From NCBI RefSeq assembly GCF_000344805.1, contig NC_020453.1:1-64000 (forward strand): a stretch of DNA of 64,000 nt. The letters run 5' to 3'. This document shows, piece after piece, positions 20,045 through 28,726 of the stretch (position 1 is the stretch's first letter; each line of letters opens with the position of its first letter). The stretch comes from Bradyrhizobium oligotrophicum S58 (GTDB lineage Bacteria > Pseudomonadota > Alphaproteobacteria > Rhizobiales > Xanthobacteraceae). The notes below the pieces were generated by a model, which made no database searches, was not told the origin of the DNA, and was given only the letters and a program-made list of their open reading frames with translations. The translations under genes and the position numbers were made by a program.

Positions 20045-20185
20045 GGGAAGCTCCGGCAGGGGGACCTGCCGGACCACACCGCGCGGACAGGCTCGCCGCT
20101 CGCCGATTTCGAAACGCGCACCAGCCCGAAGTCGCAGCGCCCTCGCCGATTTCGAAATTCCCCCGTGATTTCAATCTTCAGAACG

Positions 20186-21238
20186 TCACGCGGCGGACAA
20201 CCTCAGCCGCCGGTACTCGGTCGGCGTCACCCCCGTCTCGGCCTTGAAGGCGCGGTTGAACGGGCCGAGCGACTGGAAGCCGGCGTCCATCGCGATGGTG
20301 ATGACCGGCACCTCGGCCTGGGCGGGATCGGCGAGCGCGGCCTTGGCCTCCTCGATGCGGTGGTTGTTCAGGAAGGTATTGAAGTTGCGGTAGCCGAGTT
20401 CGCCATTGATCAGCCGCCGCAGCCGGTATTCCGGAATGGAGAGGCGGCTCGCCAGCATGCCGATGGTGACGTTCTCCTGGCGGTAGACCCGCTCGTCCGC
20501 CATCAGCCGCATCAGCGCCTCGACCAGCTTGCGATCCGCAGCCGGGGGTATGGCGACTTCGGGCACGACGGCTTGCGGTGGCTCGGGCGCGAATACGTCA
20601 ACCGCCCCGACCCGAAGCAGCATCAGCGCGACGGTGCCGACGACGGCCAGGAACATCGCCGCGTTGATCACATTGGCGAGCCCCGATGCGCCGCTGCCGC
20701 TGGAGGCGATCTGCAGCAGCGCATTGACGCCGCCATAGGCCATCGCCGCGATTACAACGAAGGCGCGGACGTGCCGCCGCCCTTCGACCAGGTCCGCCGA
20801 CCAGGAGCGGATCGTCTGCGCCAGAGTGAGGCCGAGGAAGCCGAGCGCCAGCAGATTGTTCGCAACGATCACGAGCCGCGCATGGCCCGCAGGCGCCAGC
20901 ACGAGACAGCTGATCAGGCTGAAGCCGAACACCGCAAGCCAGATCAGGCCATGCGGCAGGCGGAGCACAAAGCCGTCGTCGAACAGTGCGCGGCAGAACA
21001 GCCAGAGCACAACGATATCTGCGGTCCCCAGCGCAATCAGCGGCGCCAACGCGAGCGACGGCGCGGCCGTGCCACCGATGTTGAAGGTCGCCGCATGCGC
21101 CGCCGAGCCGAGCGCCAGCGCGATCGCGAGCCGGCCGACCCGTTGCCTGCCAAGGTCGCGCCACAGCGATACGGCGAGCACCGCAAGCAGTGCGATGGCG
21201 GCGGCGCGGAGCGCGAGATCGAGGCTTTCGAGCGGCAT
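20186..21238 (-). CDS. Membrane-anchored AraC family regulator
   Basis: The 350-aa protein has six or seven hydrophobic segments in residues 1-210, followed by a soluble linker and a C-terminal AraC DNA-binding domain with two helix-turn-helix units. The second unit ends ITIAMDAGFQSLGPFNRAFK. This is a one-component membrane-bound sensor architecture. ATG 21238 was preferred over a GTG two codons upstream because of spacing to a weak GGA. It is divergent from the pirin gene, with 143 bp between starts; target genes are unknown. Confidence 0.9.
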   Translation of the reverse strand: MPLESLDLALRAAAIALLAVLAVSLWRDLGRQRVGRLAIALALGSAAHAATFNIGGTAAPSLALAPLIALGTADIVVLWLFCRALFDDGFVLRLPHGLIWLAVFGFSLISCLVLAPAGHARLVIVANNLLALGFLGLTLAQTIRSWSADLVEGRRHVRAFVVIAAMAYGGVNALLQIASSGSGASGLANVINAAMFLAVVGTVALMLLRVGAVDVFAPEPPQAVVPEVAIPPAADRKLVEALMRLMADERVYRQENVTIGMLASRLSIPEYRLRRLINGELGYRNFNTFLNNHRIEEAKAALADPAQAEVPVITIAMDAGFQSLGPFNRAFKAETGVTPTEYRRLRLSAA

Positions 21239-21381
21239 CGTCACAGGTCCATTGTCAGCGGCGGAACTCTAGGCCGGAGCGCGGCTCCGTTCAAATCGCC
21301 CGGCCAACGCCGCGACCTCGTGCCCTGCCATCGCCTGATCAAAGCTGCTAGACTTGGGCGACCACATTTCAGGAGCGTCCC

Positions 21382-22299
21382 ATGAGCTGGCAGCCATCGA
21401 TCGATCCCGAGTTCGGCGATCCCGCGTCCTGCGATGCGCTGGAGCACGTGATCGTGCCGCGCACCCGCGATCTCGGCGACGGCTTTTCCGTGCGACGCGC
21501 GCTGCCGCATGGCCAGCGGCAGATGGTCGGCCCGTTCATCTTCTTCGATCATTTCGGGCCGGTGCAGTTCGTCTCCGGCAAGGGCATGGACGTACGGCCG
21601 CATCCGCATATCGGGCTTGCCACCGTCACCTACCTGTTCGACGGCGCCATCATGCATCGCGACAGCGAGGGCAATGTGCGGGAGATCCAGCCCGGCGCGA
21701 TGAACCTGATGACCGCGGGCCGGGGCATCGCGCATTCCGAGCGCACGCCCGACCTGCAGCGACAGAACGGCCAGAAGATGCTGGGCCTGCAGAGCTGGAT
21801 CGCGCTGCCTGTCGAATCCGAGGAGATCGCGCCGAGCTTCCAGCATTATGCCGCCGACGCGCTGCCGACCGTCAGCGACACCGGCTTCTCCGCGCGCATC
21901 ATCGCCGGCAAGGCGTTCGGCGCGGCCTCGCCGGTGACGATGGTGTCGCCCTGGTTCTATGTCGAGGTGACGGCGCAGGCCGGCACGGTGGTGCCGCTCG
22001 ATCCCGATCACGAGGAGCGCGCCATCTACATCGTCGACGGCGAGGTCGAGATCGCGCGCGAGCGCCACGAGGGGCCGCGGCTCCTGATCTTCCGTCCCGG
22101 CGACGCCATCAGCGTGCGCGCGGTGAAGCCGACGCGGATGATGTTCCTTGGCGGCGACGCGCTGGAAGGCCCGCGCCACGTCTGGTGGAATTTCGTCTCG
22201 TCCAGCAAGGAGCGCATCGAGCAGGCCAAGCAGGACTGGAAAACCGGCCGTTTCGCCGCCGTTCCGCAGGAGCACGAGTTCATTCCGCTGCCGGAATAG
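21382..22299 (+). CDS. Pirin family protein
   Basis: The 305-aa bicupin protein has the pirin N-terminal domain with metal ligands in HPHIGLATVTYLFDG and the following H of MHRDSEG, and RGIAHSERTP. The C-terminal cupin domain follows residue about 170. Bacterial pirins act as quercetinase-like dioxygenases or as redox-linked protein partners; the substrate is not predictable. The ribosome site AGGAG precedes ATG 21382. purC follows 42 bp downstream on the same strand and is probably co-transcribed. Confidence 0.93.
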   Translation: MSWQPSIDPEFGDPASCDALEHVIVPRTRDLGDGFSVRRALPHGQRQMVGPFIFFDHFGPVQFVSGKGMDVRPHPHIGLATVTYLFDGAIMHRDSEGNVREIQPGAMNLMTAGRGIAHSERTPDLQRQNGQKMLGLQSWIALPVESEEIAPSFQHYAADALPTVSDTGFSARIIAGKAFGAASPVTMVSPWFYVEVTAQAGTVVPLDPDHEERAIYIVDGEVEIARERHEGPRLLIFRPGDAISVRAVKPTRMMFLGGDALEGPRHVWWNFVSSSKERIEQAKQDWKTGRFAAVPQEHEFIPLPE

Positions 22300-22341
22300 G
22301 CTATTGGGGGCGCAACGCCCCAGTTTCGAAGGCCCGATACG

Positions 22342-23256
22342 ATGACCACGCTTCTCGCCAGCAATCTGCCGCTCCCGAAAATCGGCCGCGGCAAGGTCCG
22401 CGACATCTATGCCGTCGGCGACGACCGCGTGCTGCTGCTGACCACCGACCGCATCTCCGCCTTCGACGTCGTGATGAACGAGACCATCCCGATGAAGGGC
22501 GCGGTGCTGACGCAGATCTCGGCGTACTGGTTCAACGCGCTCGAAGGCGTCGTGCATCACCACATGATCTCGGCCGACACCGACGAGATCATCGCCGCGG
22601 TGCCGGAGTTGCAGCCGCATCGCGACGAGATTTTGGGACGTGCCATGCTGTGCAAGCGCACCACCGTGTTTCCGATCGAATGCGTGATCCGCGGCTACCT
22701 CTCCGGCTCGGCCTGGAAGGAATATGCCGCGAGCGGGACACTCGCCGGCGAGACGCTGCCGGCAGGCCTGGTCGAGAGCGAGAAGCTCGATCCCGCGATC
22801 TTCAGCCCGGCGACCAAGGCCGAGTCCGGCCATGACGAGAACATCACCATCGCCCGGATGCGCGAGGTGGTCGGCGACGACACCGCGTACACGCTGGAGA
22901 GCATGACGCGCGCGATCTATACGCTCGGCGAGACGCTCGCGCGCGAGCAGGGCATCATCATCGCCGACACCAAGTTCGAGTTCGGCCGCGACAAGGACGG
23001 AAACATCATCCTGATCGACGAGGTGATGACGCCGGACAGCTCGCGCTTCTGGGCGGTCGATGCCTATCAGCCGGGCCGGCCGCAGCCGAGCTTCGACAAG
23101 CAGCCGCTGCGCGACTATCTCGACACAGAGCGCAAGGCCGGCCGCTGGAACGGCGAGGCCCCGCCGCCGCCCCTGCCGCAGAGCGTGGTGGATGCGACGA
23201 GCCAGCGCTATCTCGAGGCGTTCCGGCGTGTGACGGGGCGTGAGCTGAAGATCTGA
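22342..23256 (+). CDS. purC: SAICAR synthetase, long form
   Basis: PurC joins aspartate to CAIR in the eighth step of IMP synthesis, using ATP. The protein is 304 aa, the longer form of the family rather than the about 237-aa E. coli type. Family motifs are [19 protein letters not shown] (residues 14-32), [18 protein letters not shown] and [11 protein letters not shown]. Many alphaproteobacteria also carry a short purC near purQ/purS; that locus is not in this window. The ATG at 22342 has no strong ribosome site. Repeats D1 and C2 lie downstream. Confidence 0.95.
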   Translation: MTTLLASNLPLPKIGRGKVRDIYAVGDDRVLLLTTDRISAFDVVMNETIPMKGAVLTQISAYWFNALEGVVHHHMISADTDEIIAAVPELQPHRDEILGRAMLCKRTTVFPIECVIRGYLSGSAWKEYAASGTLAGETLPAGLVESEKLDPAIFSPATKAESGHDENITIARMREVVGDDTAYTLESMTRAIYTLGETLAREQGIIIADTKFEFGRDKDGNIILIDEVMTPDSSRFWAVDAYQPGRPQPSFDKQPLRDYLDTERKAGRWNGEAPPPPLPQSVVDATSQRYLEAFRRVTGRELKI

Positions 23257-23345
23257 GTAGCTAAACTCACTCACTATCGCCGAGACTGAGGACAGCTGCA
23301 GACCTCGTGGGTTGTGATACGAACTTTCGCTGCGCCGGCAGTCGC

Positions 23346-23540
23346 TCCCTCGCCCCGTTCTTACGGGGCCGCGACGAGCTTCGCTCGCGCTGAGAGGGCT
23401 GGGGTGAGGGGCAGACGCACGGGAAGTGTTCGTGGAGAGACCTGTACCCCCCTCACCCGGATTGCATCTAACGATGCAATCCGACCTCTCCCCGCAAGCG
23501 GGGCGAGGTAAGCACCGAGCAAGCTGCGAGGTGCCTGCTC
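23346..23540 (+). repeat. Dispersed repeat, family D (copy 1)
   Basis: This block matches 38092-38273 in the same orientation: shared segments include CCTCGCCCCGTTCTTACG, GCGACGAGCTTCG, GCAGACGCACGGG and ACCGAGCAAG. A perfect 10-bp stem (23459-23468 with 23473-23482) has loop TAAC. A second stem is CCCCG-CAAG-CGGGG inside the CTCTCC/CGAGG context. Such elements are common in rhizobial intergenic DNA and may act as terminators. Confidence 0.88.
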
Positions 23541-23609
23541 ACCTTGGTCGAAATTGCACATTTCATGCGGGCTCATTAGAACTCATCGGCGATCAGACGC
23601 ACAACACCG

Positions 23610-24055
23610 TTCTCGCGGCCTGATGGCCCGAGCTTTGCTGATCGATCTCGCCCTTGCAAATGCCGAGGGCGCAGGGAAGGCCGGACCTCGACTGAGGCCC
23701 GTGGCCCGCCTGCGAACAAAATGCAGGCGGCAGGTACCACAGGTCAGCCGGATGACCCGGCCCTCCCTGCGCGATAGTCTTAACGGCTGCTCCGCGCTCT
23801 CCCCGGGGACCGGGCTTGTTTGCCCCCGTCGCCAGCGCGACACGTCATGTCACGCCAACTTGGCGCCAGCATCGGGGCGCCAGGACCACACGGCTTGACC
23901 GTCCGCGAGCTGCCAATCGTCCAGCGCAAAAGCACCTGACAGGCTCGCGGCTACCGCTCCCCGCCTCAACGTATCGTGACGACGCGTACGCCCCTCTGCA
24001 TGAGGACGGGATGCAGGGATAAAACCATGATTTCGGAAAATTAGCAAGCAGAAAC
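23610..24055 (-). repeat. Dispersed structured element, family C (copy 2, inverted)
   Basis: Reverse-complement partner of the element at 13930-14415. The outer stem is 23669-23684 with 23757-23772 (15 Watson-Crick pairs and one U-G wobble in the sense of copy 1). The inner stem is 23706-23713 with 23723-23730 (8 of 8). Two outer pairs and one inner pair differ from copy 1 by exchange of both bases. No protein-coding frame here is credible. Confidence 0.85.
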
Positions 24056-24122
24056 TTCACAGCTGAATAGCCCGACGGGCAGTTTGCAGACAGGCTGATA
24101 TGCGGCGAGGCCGGGAGAGCGA

Positions 24123-24515
24123 TCAGCCACCGTCGGCAAAGCGCCGCTCGACATGGAACGACTTGGCCGTCACCAGCCACTCACCGTCAATCAGGTGAAA
24201 ACAGAGATAATCGAGATAGAGGATCAGATCGATCCTGACGCGTACCTTGGCGAGCGCTTGAGACGGTGAGGCAAAGTCGATCAACAGAATTTCCTGTTGG
24301 CGCGGCGCCGCTTTCGACTGCGGAGACGGATTGGTCGCGAGCAGATGGCGATACTCGGCCGCGGTCAGCATCCGCAGGCCTTGATCGCGCAGGCCGTGCA
24401 GTTGAGCGGTCGGCGCGAACACGCGGTCGAACCGGTCGATATCGGAATCGAACATCAAGTCGAAATATCGCTCGACGGCAGCAAGCAATGTCTGGTGCGC
24501 GGCCATGTCGGTCAT
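24123..24515 (-). CDS. NTF2-fold protein, lumazine-binding-like
   Basis: The 130-aa protein has the cone-shaped NTF2/SnoaL pattern: an N-terminal helix pair (LLAAVERYFDLMFDSDIDRF), a mid-chain AEYRHLLATN, and C-terminal strands ending DGEWLVTAKSFHVE. It resembles the small 'putative lumazine-binding' group, whose function is unsettled. ATG 24515 (MTDMAAHQ) was chosen with GGAG nearby; an upstream start is possible but would run into the Lrp promoter. It is divergent from an Lrp/AsnC regulator 136 bp away, which makes that regulator a candidate controller. Confidence 0.83.
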   Translation of the reverse strand: MTDMAAHQTLLAAVERYFDLMFDSDIDRFDRVFAPTAQLHGLRDQGLRMLTAAEYRHLLATNPSPQSKAAPRQQEILLIDFASPSQALAKVRVRIDLILYLDYLCFHLIDGEWLVTAKSFHVERRFADGG

Positions 24516-24651
24516 ATCCAGGATCTCCGGGTCGGGTGTTGATATCACCGCATCTTCGCCCCGGACCGGCACGCATGTCCTTGCGAACCGTGCTATCGTT
24601 CCGGCCCGCTACGCACTAAACCCGCTGTTCTCGGTTGCGATTGTCAGAGAT

Positions 24652-25131
24652 ATGCCAAAAGCCAAGCTGGATGCGATCGACCAACGGATCATCGGAGAGC
24701 TGCAGGCCGATGCGCGGCTCAGCAATGTCGAGTTGGCCGACCGGGTCGGCCTGTCACCTTCACCCTGTCTTCGTCGTGTGAAGCGGCTGGAGCAGGAGGG
24801 CATCATCCAGGGTTATCGCGCCGTCCTGAATCGCGACGGCGTCGGCCTCGGCTTTTCGGCGTTCCTCGCGATCAAGATCGAAGGGCATGCGAACGAGCAC
24901 GCCGTGGCCTTCGAGGACACCGTGTGCGCCATGCCGGAGGTCCTCGCCTGCCATCTGGTCTCAGGCGATTCGGACTACCTGCTCGAAGTGGTGACTGCCG
25001 ATTTGGAGCACTACCGCCAGTTCCTGGTCGAACGGCTGCTGAACCTGCCGATCGTCCGCGAGGTCAAGAGCAACATCGCGATCCAGACACGGAAGGCCGC
25101 GGCCGCGTTGCCGTTGACGCACGCTCCCTGA
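24652..25131 (+). CDS. Lrp/AsnC family transcriptional regulator
   Basis: The 159-aa regulator has an N-terminal helix-turn-helix (residues about 8-55, including NVELADRVGLSPSPCLRRVK) and a C-terminal RAM ligand-binding domain (about 70-145). ATG 24652 (MPKAKLDAIDQRI) is the natural family start, although the frame is open upstream. Lrp-type proteins form octamers and respond to amino acids. The divergent NTF2-like gene is the nearest candidate target. Confidence 0.93.
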   Translation: MPKAKLDAIDQRIIGELQADARLSNVELADRVGLSPSPCLRRVKRLEQEGIIQGYRAVLNRDGVGLGFSAFLAIKIEGHANEHAVAFEDTVCAMPEVLACHLVSGDSDYLLEVVTADLEHYRQFLVERLLNLPIVREVKSNIAIQTRKAAAALPLTHAP

Positions 25132-25186
25132 TCCCGCCGGCGGAAGCAGGAAACTGCGCGGTACCGGCGCAGCCGTGCTGCCACAG

Positions 25187-26107
25187 CTACGCGCGATGAT
25201 CGCGCGGGCGAGACAGGTGCTTCGCCAGGAACTCACCCAGGACCTCAACCCGCGCAGGCCGCGCGCGGACCGTCGGCGTCATGAAATACAATCCGCCACC
25301 GGGGAGCCGCCAATCAGGCAGCAGAATTTCGAGCCGGCGCTCGGCAAGGTGGGGCTCCGCGACGAAGCACGGCAGCTCGGCGATGCCTATGCCGTCCAGC
25401 AGGGCCGGGAGCAGCGCATCGATGTTGGTCACTGACAGCGGGCCGGTCGGCGTCACCGCGGCTTCGCTGCCGTCCTTGTGCGTGAGATGCCAGGTGCTGG
25501 TCCGCGCACGATAGGCGTAGCCGAGACAATGGTGGACGTTCAGCTCTGCCGGGGACTGCGGTCGTCCGTAGCGGGCGATGTAGGCCGGCGAGGCGACGAG
25601 GAAGCGGCTGAGCGGGCGCAGCTGTCTTGCGACCAGCGAAGAATCCGGCAGCGCCGCGATCCGCAGCGCGGCGTCGAAGCCGTCGCCGATCAGGTCGACG
25701 GTGGCGTCACTGAGATGCAGGTTGAGCGTGATCTCGGGATATTCACGCACGAAGGCGGGAAGCAGCGGACTGACCTCGCGCAAGCCGAACGACATCGGCA
25801 CCGCGAGATTGATCGTGCCGCGCGGCCGGCTCGACAATTCGCGCGCGGCGCTTTCGGCCTCCTCGGCTTCCAGCAGCATGCGCGCGCCGCGCTCCGCCAG
25901 CCGGCGGCCGAAGTCGGTCAGCGCCACCTTGCGCGATGTCCTGTTGAACACCCTCGCACCAAGCCGGTCCTCGAGACGGCTGATGCCCCGCGAGACTGTC
26001 GCCACAGACAGGTTCAGCGCGCGCGCGGCGCCGGCGAAGGAGCGCTCCTCGGCAACCCTGGCCAGCAGCGCGAGCCCTTCGAAGTCGGGCAATCTGGAGG
26101 ACGACAT
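25187..26107 (-). CDS. LysR family transcriptional regulator
   Basis: The 306-aa protein has a winged helix-turn-helix at residues about 8-65 (RSFAGAARALNLSVATVSRGI) and a periplasmic-binding-like effector domain in about 95-295. ATG 26107 (MSSSRLPDFEG) is preferred to a TTG two codons upstream. It is divergent from an SDR gene with 95 bp between starts, and an inverted repeat suited to LysR binding lies between them. It most likely controls the SDR gene and itself. Confidence 0.95.
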   Translation of the reverse strand: MSSSRLPDFEGLALLARVAEERSFAGAARALNLSVATVSRGISRLEDRLGARVFNRTSRKVALTDFGRRLAERGARMLLEAEEAESAARELSSRPRGTINLAVPMSFGLREVSPLLPAFVREYPEITLNLHLSDATVDLIGDGFDAALRIAALPDSSLVARQLRPLSRFLVASPAYIARYGRPQSPAELNVHHCLGYAYRARTSTWHLTHKDGSEAAVTPTGPLSVTNIDALLPALLDGIGIAELPCFVAEPHLAERRLEILLPDWRLPGGGLYFMTPTVRARPARVEVLGEFLAKHLSRPRDHRA

Positions 26108-26119
26108 CGACAATTCCGC

Positions 26120-26147
26120 AATGATGAATTTCGATCATTGCTATACT
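26120..26147 (+). promoter_or_regulatory. Probable LysR operator and SDR -10 box
   Basis: AATGAT (26120-26125) and ATCATT (26134-26139) form an inverted repeat with an 8-bp spacer, close to the T-N11-A style of LysR boxes. TATACT (26142-26147) is a good -10 for the SDR gene, so a bound regulator would sit over the -35 region. It lies midway between the divergent starts. Confidence 0.65.
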
Positions 26148-26202
26148 GAAATATCGCAGCGTGCGCCATCTTCTGTTCATCAACGCAACAGGAGAGATCA
26201 CC

Positions 26203-26958
26203 ATGTCCCAGAAGCTCAACGGAAAGATCGCCGTCGTCACCGGCGGCACCAGTGGAATCGGACTGGCAACGGCCAAGCGCTTCGCCGCCGAGGGCGCCCA
26301 GGTCTACGTCACCGGCCGCCGCAAGCCGGAACTCGAGGCCGCCGTCACCGCGATCGGGAAAGGCGCGAGAGGTGTTCAGAGCGATGCCGCGAAGCTCGCC
26401 GACCTCGATCTGCTCTATCAGCAGGTCAAGCAGGAGGCCGGCCGCATCGACGTGCTGTTCGTCAACGCTGGCGGCGGGTCGATGCTGCCGCTCGGCCAGA
26501 TCACCGAGCAGCAGTATGACGAGACGTTCGACCGCAACGTGAAGGGCGTCCTGTTCACCGTACAGAAGGCGCTGCCGCTGCTCCGGGACGGCGCCTCGGT
26601 GATCCTGACCGGTTCGACCGCCGGAACCGAGGGCACGCCCGCGTTCAGCGTCTACGGCGCCTCGAAGGCCGCGGTCCGCGCGTTTGCACGCAACTGGATT
26701 CTCGACCTCAAGGACCGGCGCATTCGCGTGAACACGCTTAGTCCCGGCGCCACCAAGACGCCGGGCCTGGTCGAACTCGCCGGACCCGACGCCGCTCAGC
26801 AACAGGGGCTGCTCGACTATCTCGCCTCGCGCATTCCTCTCGGCCGAGTCGGCGATCCCGACGAGATCGCAAAGGCCGCCGTGTTTCTCGCCTCGGACGA
26901 CGCAAGCTTCGTCAACGGCACCGAGCTGTTCGTGGATGGCGGGCAGGCCCAGATCTGA
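26203..26958 (+). CDS. Short-chain dehydrogenase/reductase
   Basis: The 251-aa NAD(P)-dependent oxidoreductase has the classical SDR features: cofactor motif TGGTSGIG at residues 13-20, NAGGGS, catalytic Ser in LTGSTAG and YGASK as YxxxK. The C-terminus [16 protein letters not shown] is typical. TGRRK after the second strand suggests NADP preference. ATG 26203 has GGAGAG as ribosome site. Substrate is unknown. Divergent LysR gene upstream; two NTF2-fold genes follow. Confidence 0.95.
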   Translation: MSQKLNGKIAVVTGGTSGIGLATAKRFAAEGAQVYVTGRRKPELEAAVTAIGKGARGVQSDAAKLADLDLLYQQVKQEAGRIDVLFVNAGGGSMLPLGQITEQQYDETFDRNVKGVLFTVQKALPLLRDGASVILTGSTAGTEGTPAFSVYGASKAAVRAFARNWILDLKDRRIRVNTLSPGATKTPGLVELAGPDAAQQQGLLDYLASRIPLGRVGDPDEIAKAAVFLASDDASFVNGTELFVDGGQAQI

Positions 26959-27029
26959 AACCGCCGTGGCGCGGGCCCCCGGCCCGACCTTTCGATTGCT
27001 CTCCACGCCCTGCACGTCGCAATCCTCGC

Positions 27030-27051
27030 GAGCTCTCGCTCTCGAGAGCTC
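27030..27051. other. Hairpin between the SDR and SnoaL-like genes
   Basis: GAGCTCTC and GAGAGCTC pair perfectly around GCTCTC. No T-run follows, so an intrinsic terminator is not clear. It could be an mRNA end signal or a regulator site upstream of the next gene. Confidence 0.4.
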
Positions 27052-27077
27052 CTCCGTCCAACTCATGCGAGACAGAA

Positions 27078-27518
27078 ATGACCGAGAACGAACGCATCAT
27101 CCGCAAGCTCTACGAGGTCGCCGAGATCCAGGACTCGCGCGCCTTCACCGCAATGTTCGCTGAGGACGGCTATTTCTGGGATGTGTCGGCCGGCAAGCGC
27201 TATTCAGGCGCCGACATCGGCAAGACCGTCGATATCTACGCGGAAGCATTTCCGGACATGCACCGCGCGCTCGATCTGATCTACGTCGCGGGTGACGTGG
27301 TGGTGGTCGAACTTTCGCTCAACGGCACGCACAAGGGGGCGCTGGCGCTGCCCCTCGGCACCATCCCTGCCACAGGGCGTGAGATTCACGCGCCGTGCTG
27401 TGACGTCTTCCATCTCGAGAATGGCAAGGTGAAATCGTTTCACTGCTATACCGCCGCCACCATCATGATGGGCCAGCTCGGCCTGTTGGACAGTCTTCAG
27501 GGTGCGGCGGGCCAATAA
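27078..27518 (+). CDS. SnoaL-like polyketide cyclase/ester cyclase family protein
   Basis: This 146-aa NTF2-fold protein carries family-type segments: RIIRKLYEVAEIQDSRAF, then DGYFWDVSAGKRYSGADIG, and the strand IHAPCCDVFHLENGKVKSFHCY. Family members include cyclases and isomerases; here substrate and reaction are unknown. It lies 119 bp after the SDR gene on the same strand and 58 bp before another NTF2-fold gene. A short accessory operon is plausible. Confidence 0.88.
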   Translation: MTENERIIRKLYEVAEIQDSRAFTAMFAEDGYFWDVSAGKRYSGADIGKTVDIYAEAFPDMHRALDLIYVAGDVVVVELSLNGTHKGALALPLGTIPATGREIHAPCCDVFHLENGKVKSFHCYTAATIMMGQLGLLDSLQGAAGQ

Positions 27519-27576
27519 CGCACCACGACGACCAAACGGCCCGTGCGGCAGGCACAAAAAATCAAAGGACCGGGAC

Positions 27577-27951
27577 ATGTCGGATGCAGTCACAGACTAC
27601 GACCATCTTCTTCGATCGAACCTCAACCGTGTCTTCAACGAACGCGATCCGGCCAAGCGGGAGGCGGCAATCGCCGAGCTGTTCGTCGAAACACCCGTGA
27701 TGTTCGAGCCAACCGACATCGTTCAGGGACGGGACGCGATTTCGCAGGTCGCAGGACAGCTTCTTCAGAAGTTCGGAGCTGATTTCGCTTTCGTGCCGAT
27801 CGCGACGGCGGTCGGGCACCATGGCCTGGCACGTCTCGCCTGGCAGGCGGGCCCGAGAGGTGGCCCTGTCGCGGTGACCGGCGCCGACGTTGCCGAGATC
27901 GTCGATGGCCGCATCGCGCGGCTTTGGGTGCTGCTCGATCCTCCAACATAG
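27577..27951 (+). CDS. NTF2-fold (SnoaL-like) protein
   Basis: The 124-aa product has the NTF2-like layout, with the helical start LLRSNLNRVFNERDPAKREAA, the FEPTDIVQGRDAISQVAGQL segment, and a C-terminal sheet ending EIVDGRIARLWVLLD. ATG 27577 (MSDAVTDYDHL) was chosen; the upstream frame overlaps the preceding gene. Function unknown; similar proteins are often annotated as nuclear transport factor 2 family. Confidence 0.85.
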   Translation: MSDAVTDYDHLLRSNLNRVFNERDPAKREAAIAELFVETPVMFEPTDIVQGRDAISQVAGQLLQKFGADFAFVPIATAVGHHGLARLAWQAGPRGGPVAVTGADVAEIVDGRIARLWVLLDPPT

Positions 27952-28027
27952 GCGGTCAAACTTCCGCATATGTCGTCCAAAGGGGACGGTAAGCGCTCGG
28001 TCTCACGCGGCGTGCTAAGCTAACCGC

Positions 28028-28726
28028 ATGAGCCAATCCGCGAAGACCTCTATTGTCCTCTTGCCCGGCATGGACGGAACGGGAGAGCTGCTGCGACCTT
28101 TGGCCGAACGGTTATCGGCGTATGGTCCCGTTCGCATCATTGCCTACCCGGCCGATCGCGACCTCGACTATAACCAGCTCACGGCGTTCGTTCGAGAACG
28201 ACTGCCGGCAGATCGGTTCGTCATTCTGGGCGAATCATTTTCCGGACCGATCGCGATCGAGATCGCAGCGTCGAGCAGGCAGGTCGCAGGACTCATCCTT
28301 GCCTCCAGCTTCGCGCGCCATCGGCTGCCGAAATGGCTGTCCCGGTTCACGTGGCTGCTCGACCCGAGATGGGTACCGACGAAGCTCATCATTGCGGTCC
28401 TCATGGGCTCTGCAGCAACTCCGTCGCTCCGGCGACAATTGCGAGACGTCTTGGATTGCCTGCCGCATGCCGTCCTTCGAGCGCGGGCAGGAAATGCGCT
28501 TCGGGTCGACAAGCGCGACCGCCTGCGCGCGACTACATGCCCGATGCTTTGCTTGCATGGGACCTCGGATTGGCTGATCCTGCAGAAGCAGATTGCCGCA
28601 ATCCTTGCCGCCAGACCGGACTGCGAGCTGCACCGGATGAATGCTCCGCACATGCTGCTCGCAACCCATGCCGACGCCGCGGCGGCCGTGATCGGCGATT
28701 TCTGCAAACGCCTGGAAGGCGCCTAG
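28028..28726 (+). CDS. Alpha/beta hydrolase
   Basis: The 232-aa protein has the full catalytic triad of the alpha/beta-hydrolase fold: nucleophile in GESFSG (residues 68-73), an Asp in HGTSDWLIL and a His in NAPHMLL. The oxyanion region LLPGMDGTGELL is near the N-terminus. An esterase or lipase-like role is inferred; substrate unknown. Its stop overlaps that of the convergent nitroreductase by 4 bp. A TAAG-containing -10-like sequence lies just before the ATG, with no ribosome site. Confidence 0.92.
   Translation: MSQSAKTSIVLLPGMDGTGELLRPLAERLSAYGPVRIIAYPADRDLDYNQLTAFVRERLPADRFVILGESFSGPIAIEIAASSRQVAGLILASSFARHRLPKWLSRFTWLLDPRWVPTKLIIAVLMGSAATPSLRRQLRDVLDCLPHAVLRARAGNALRVDKRDRLRATTCPMLCLHGTSDWLILQKQIAAILAARPDCELHRMNAPHMLLATHADAAAAVIGDFCKRLEGA

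Noticed and set aside
23845..24180. Minus-strand frame of 111 codons in repeat C2
   Set aside because: Lies in the dispersed element and shares its residues with the frame in C1 only because the DNA repeats; no codon-level conservation is apparent.
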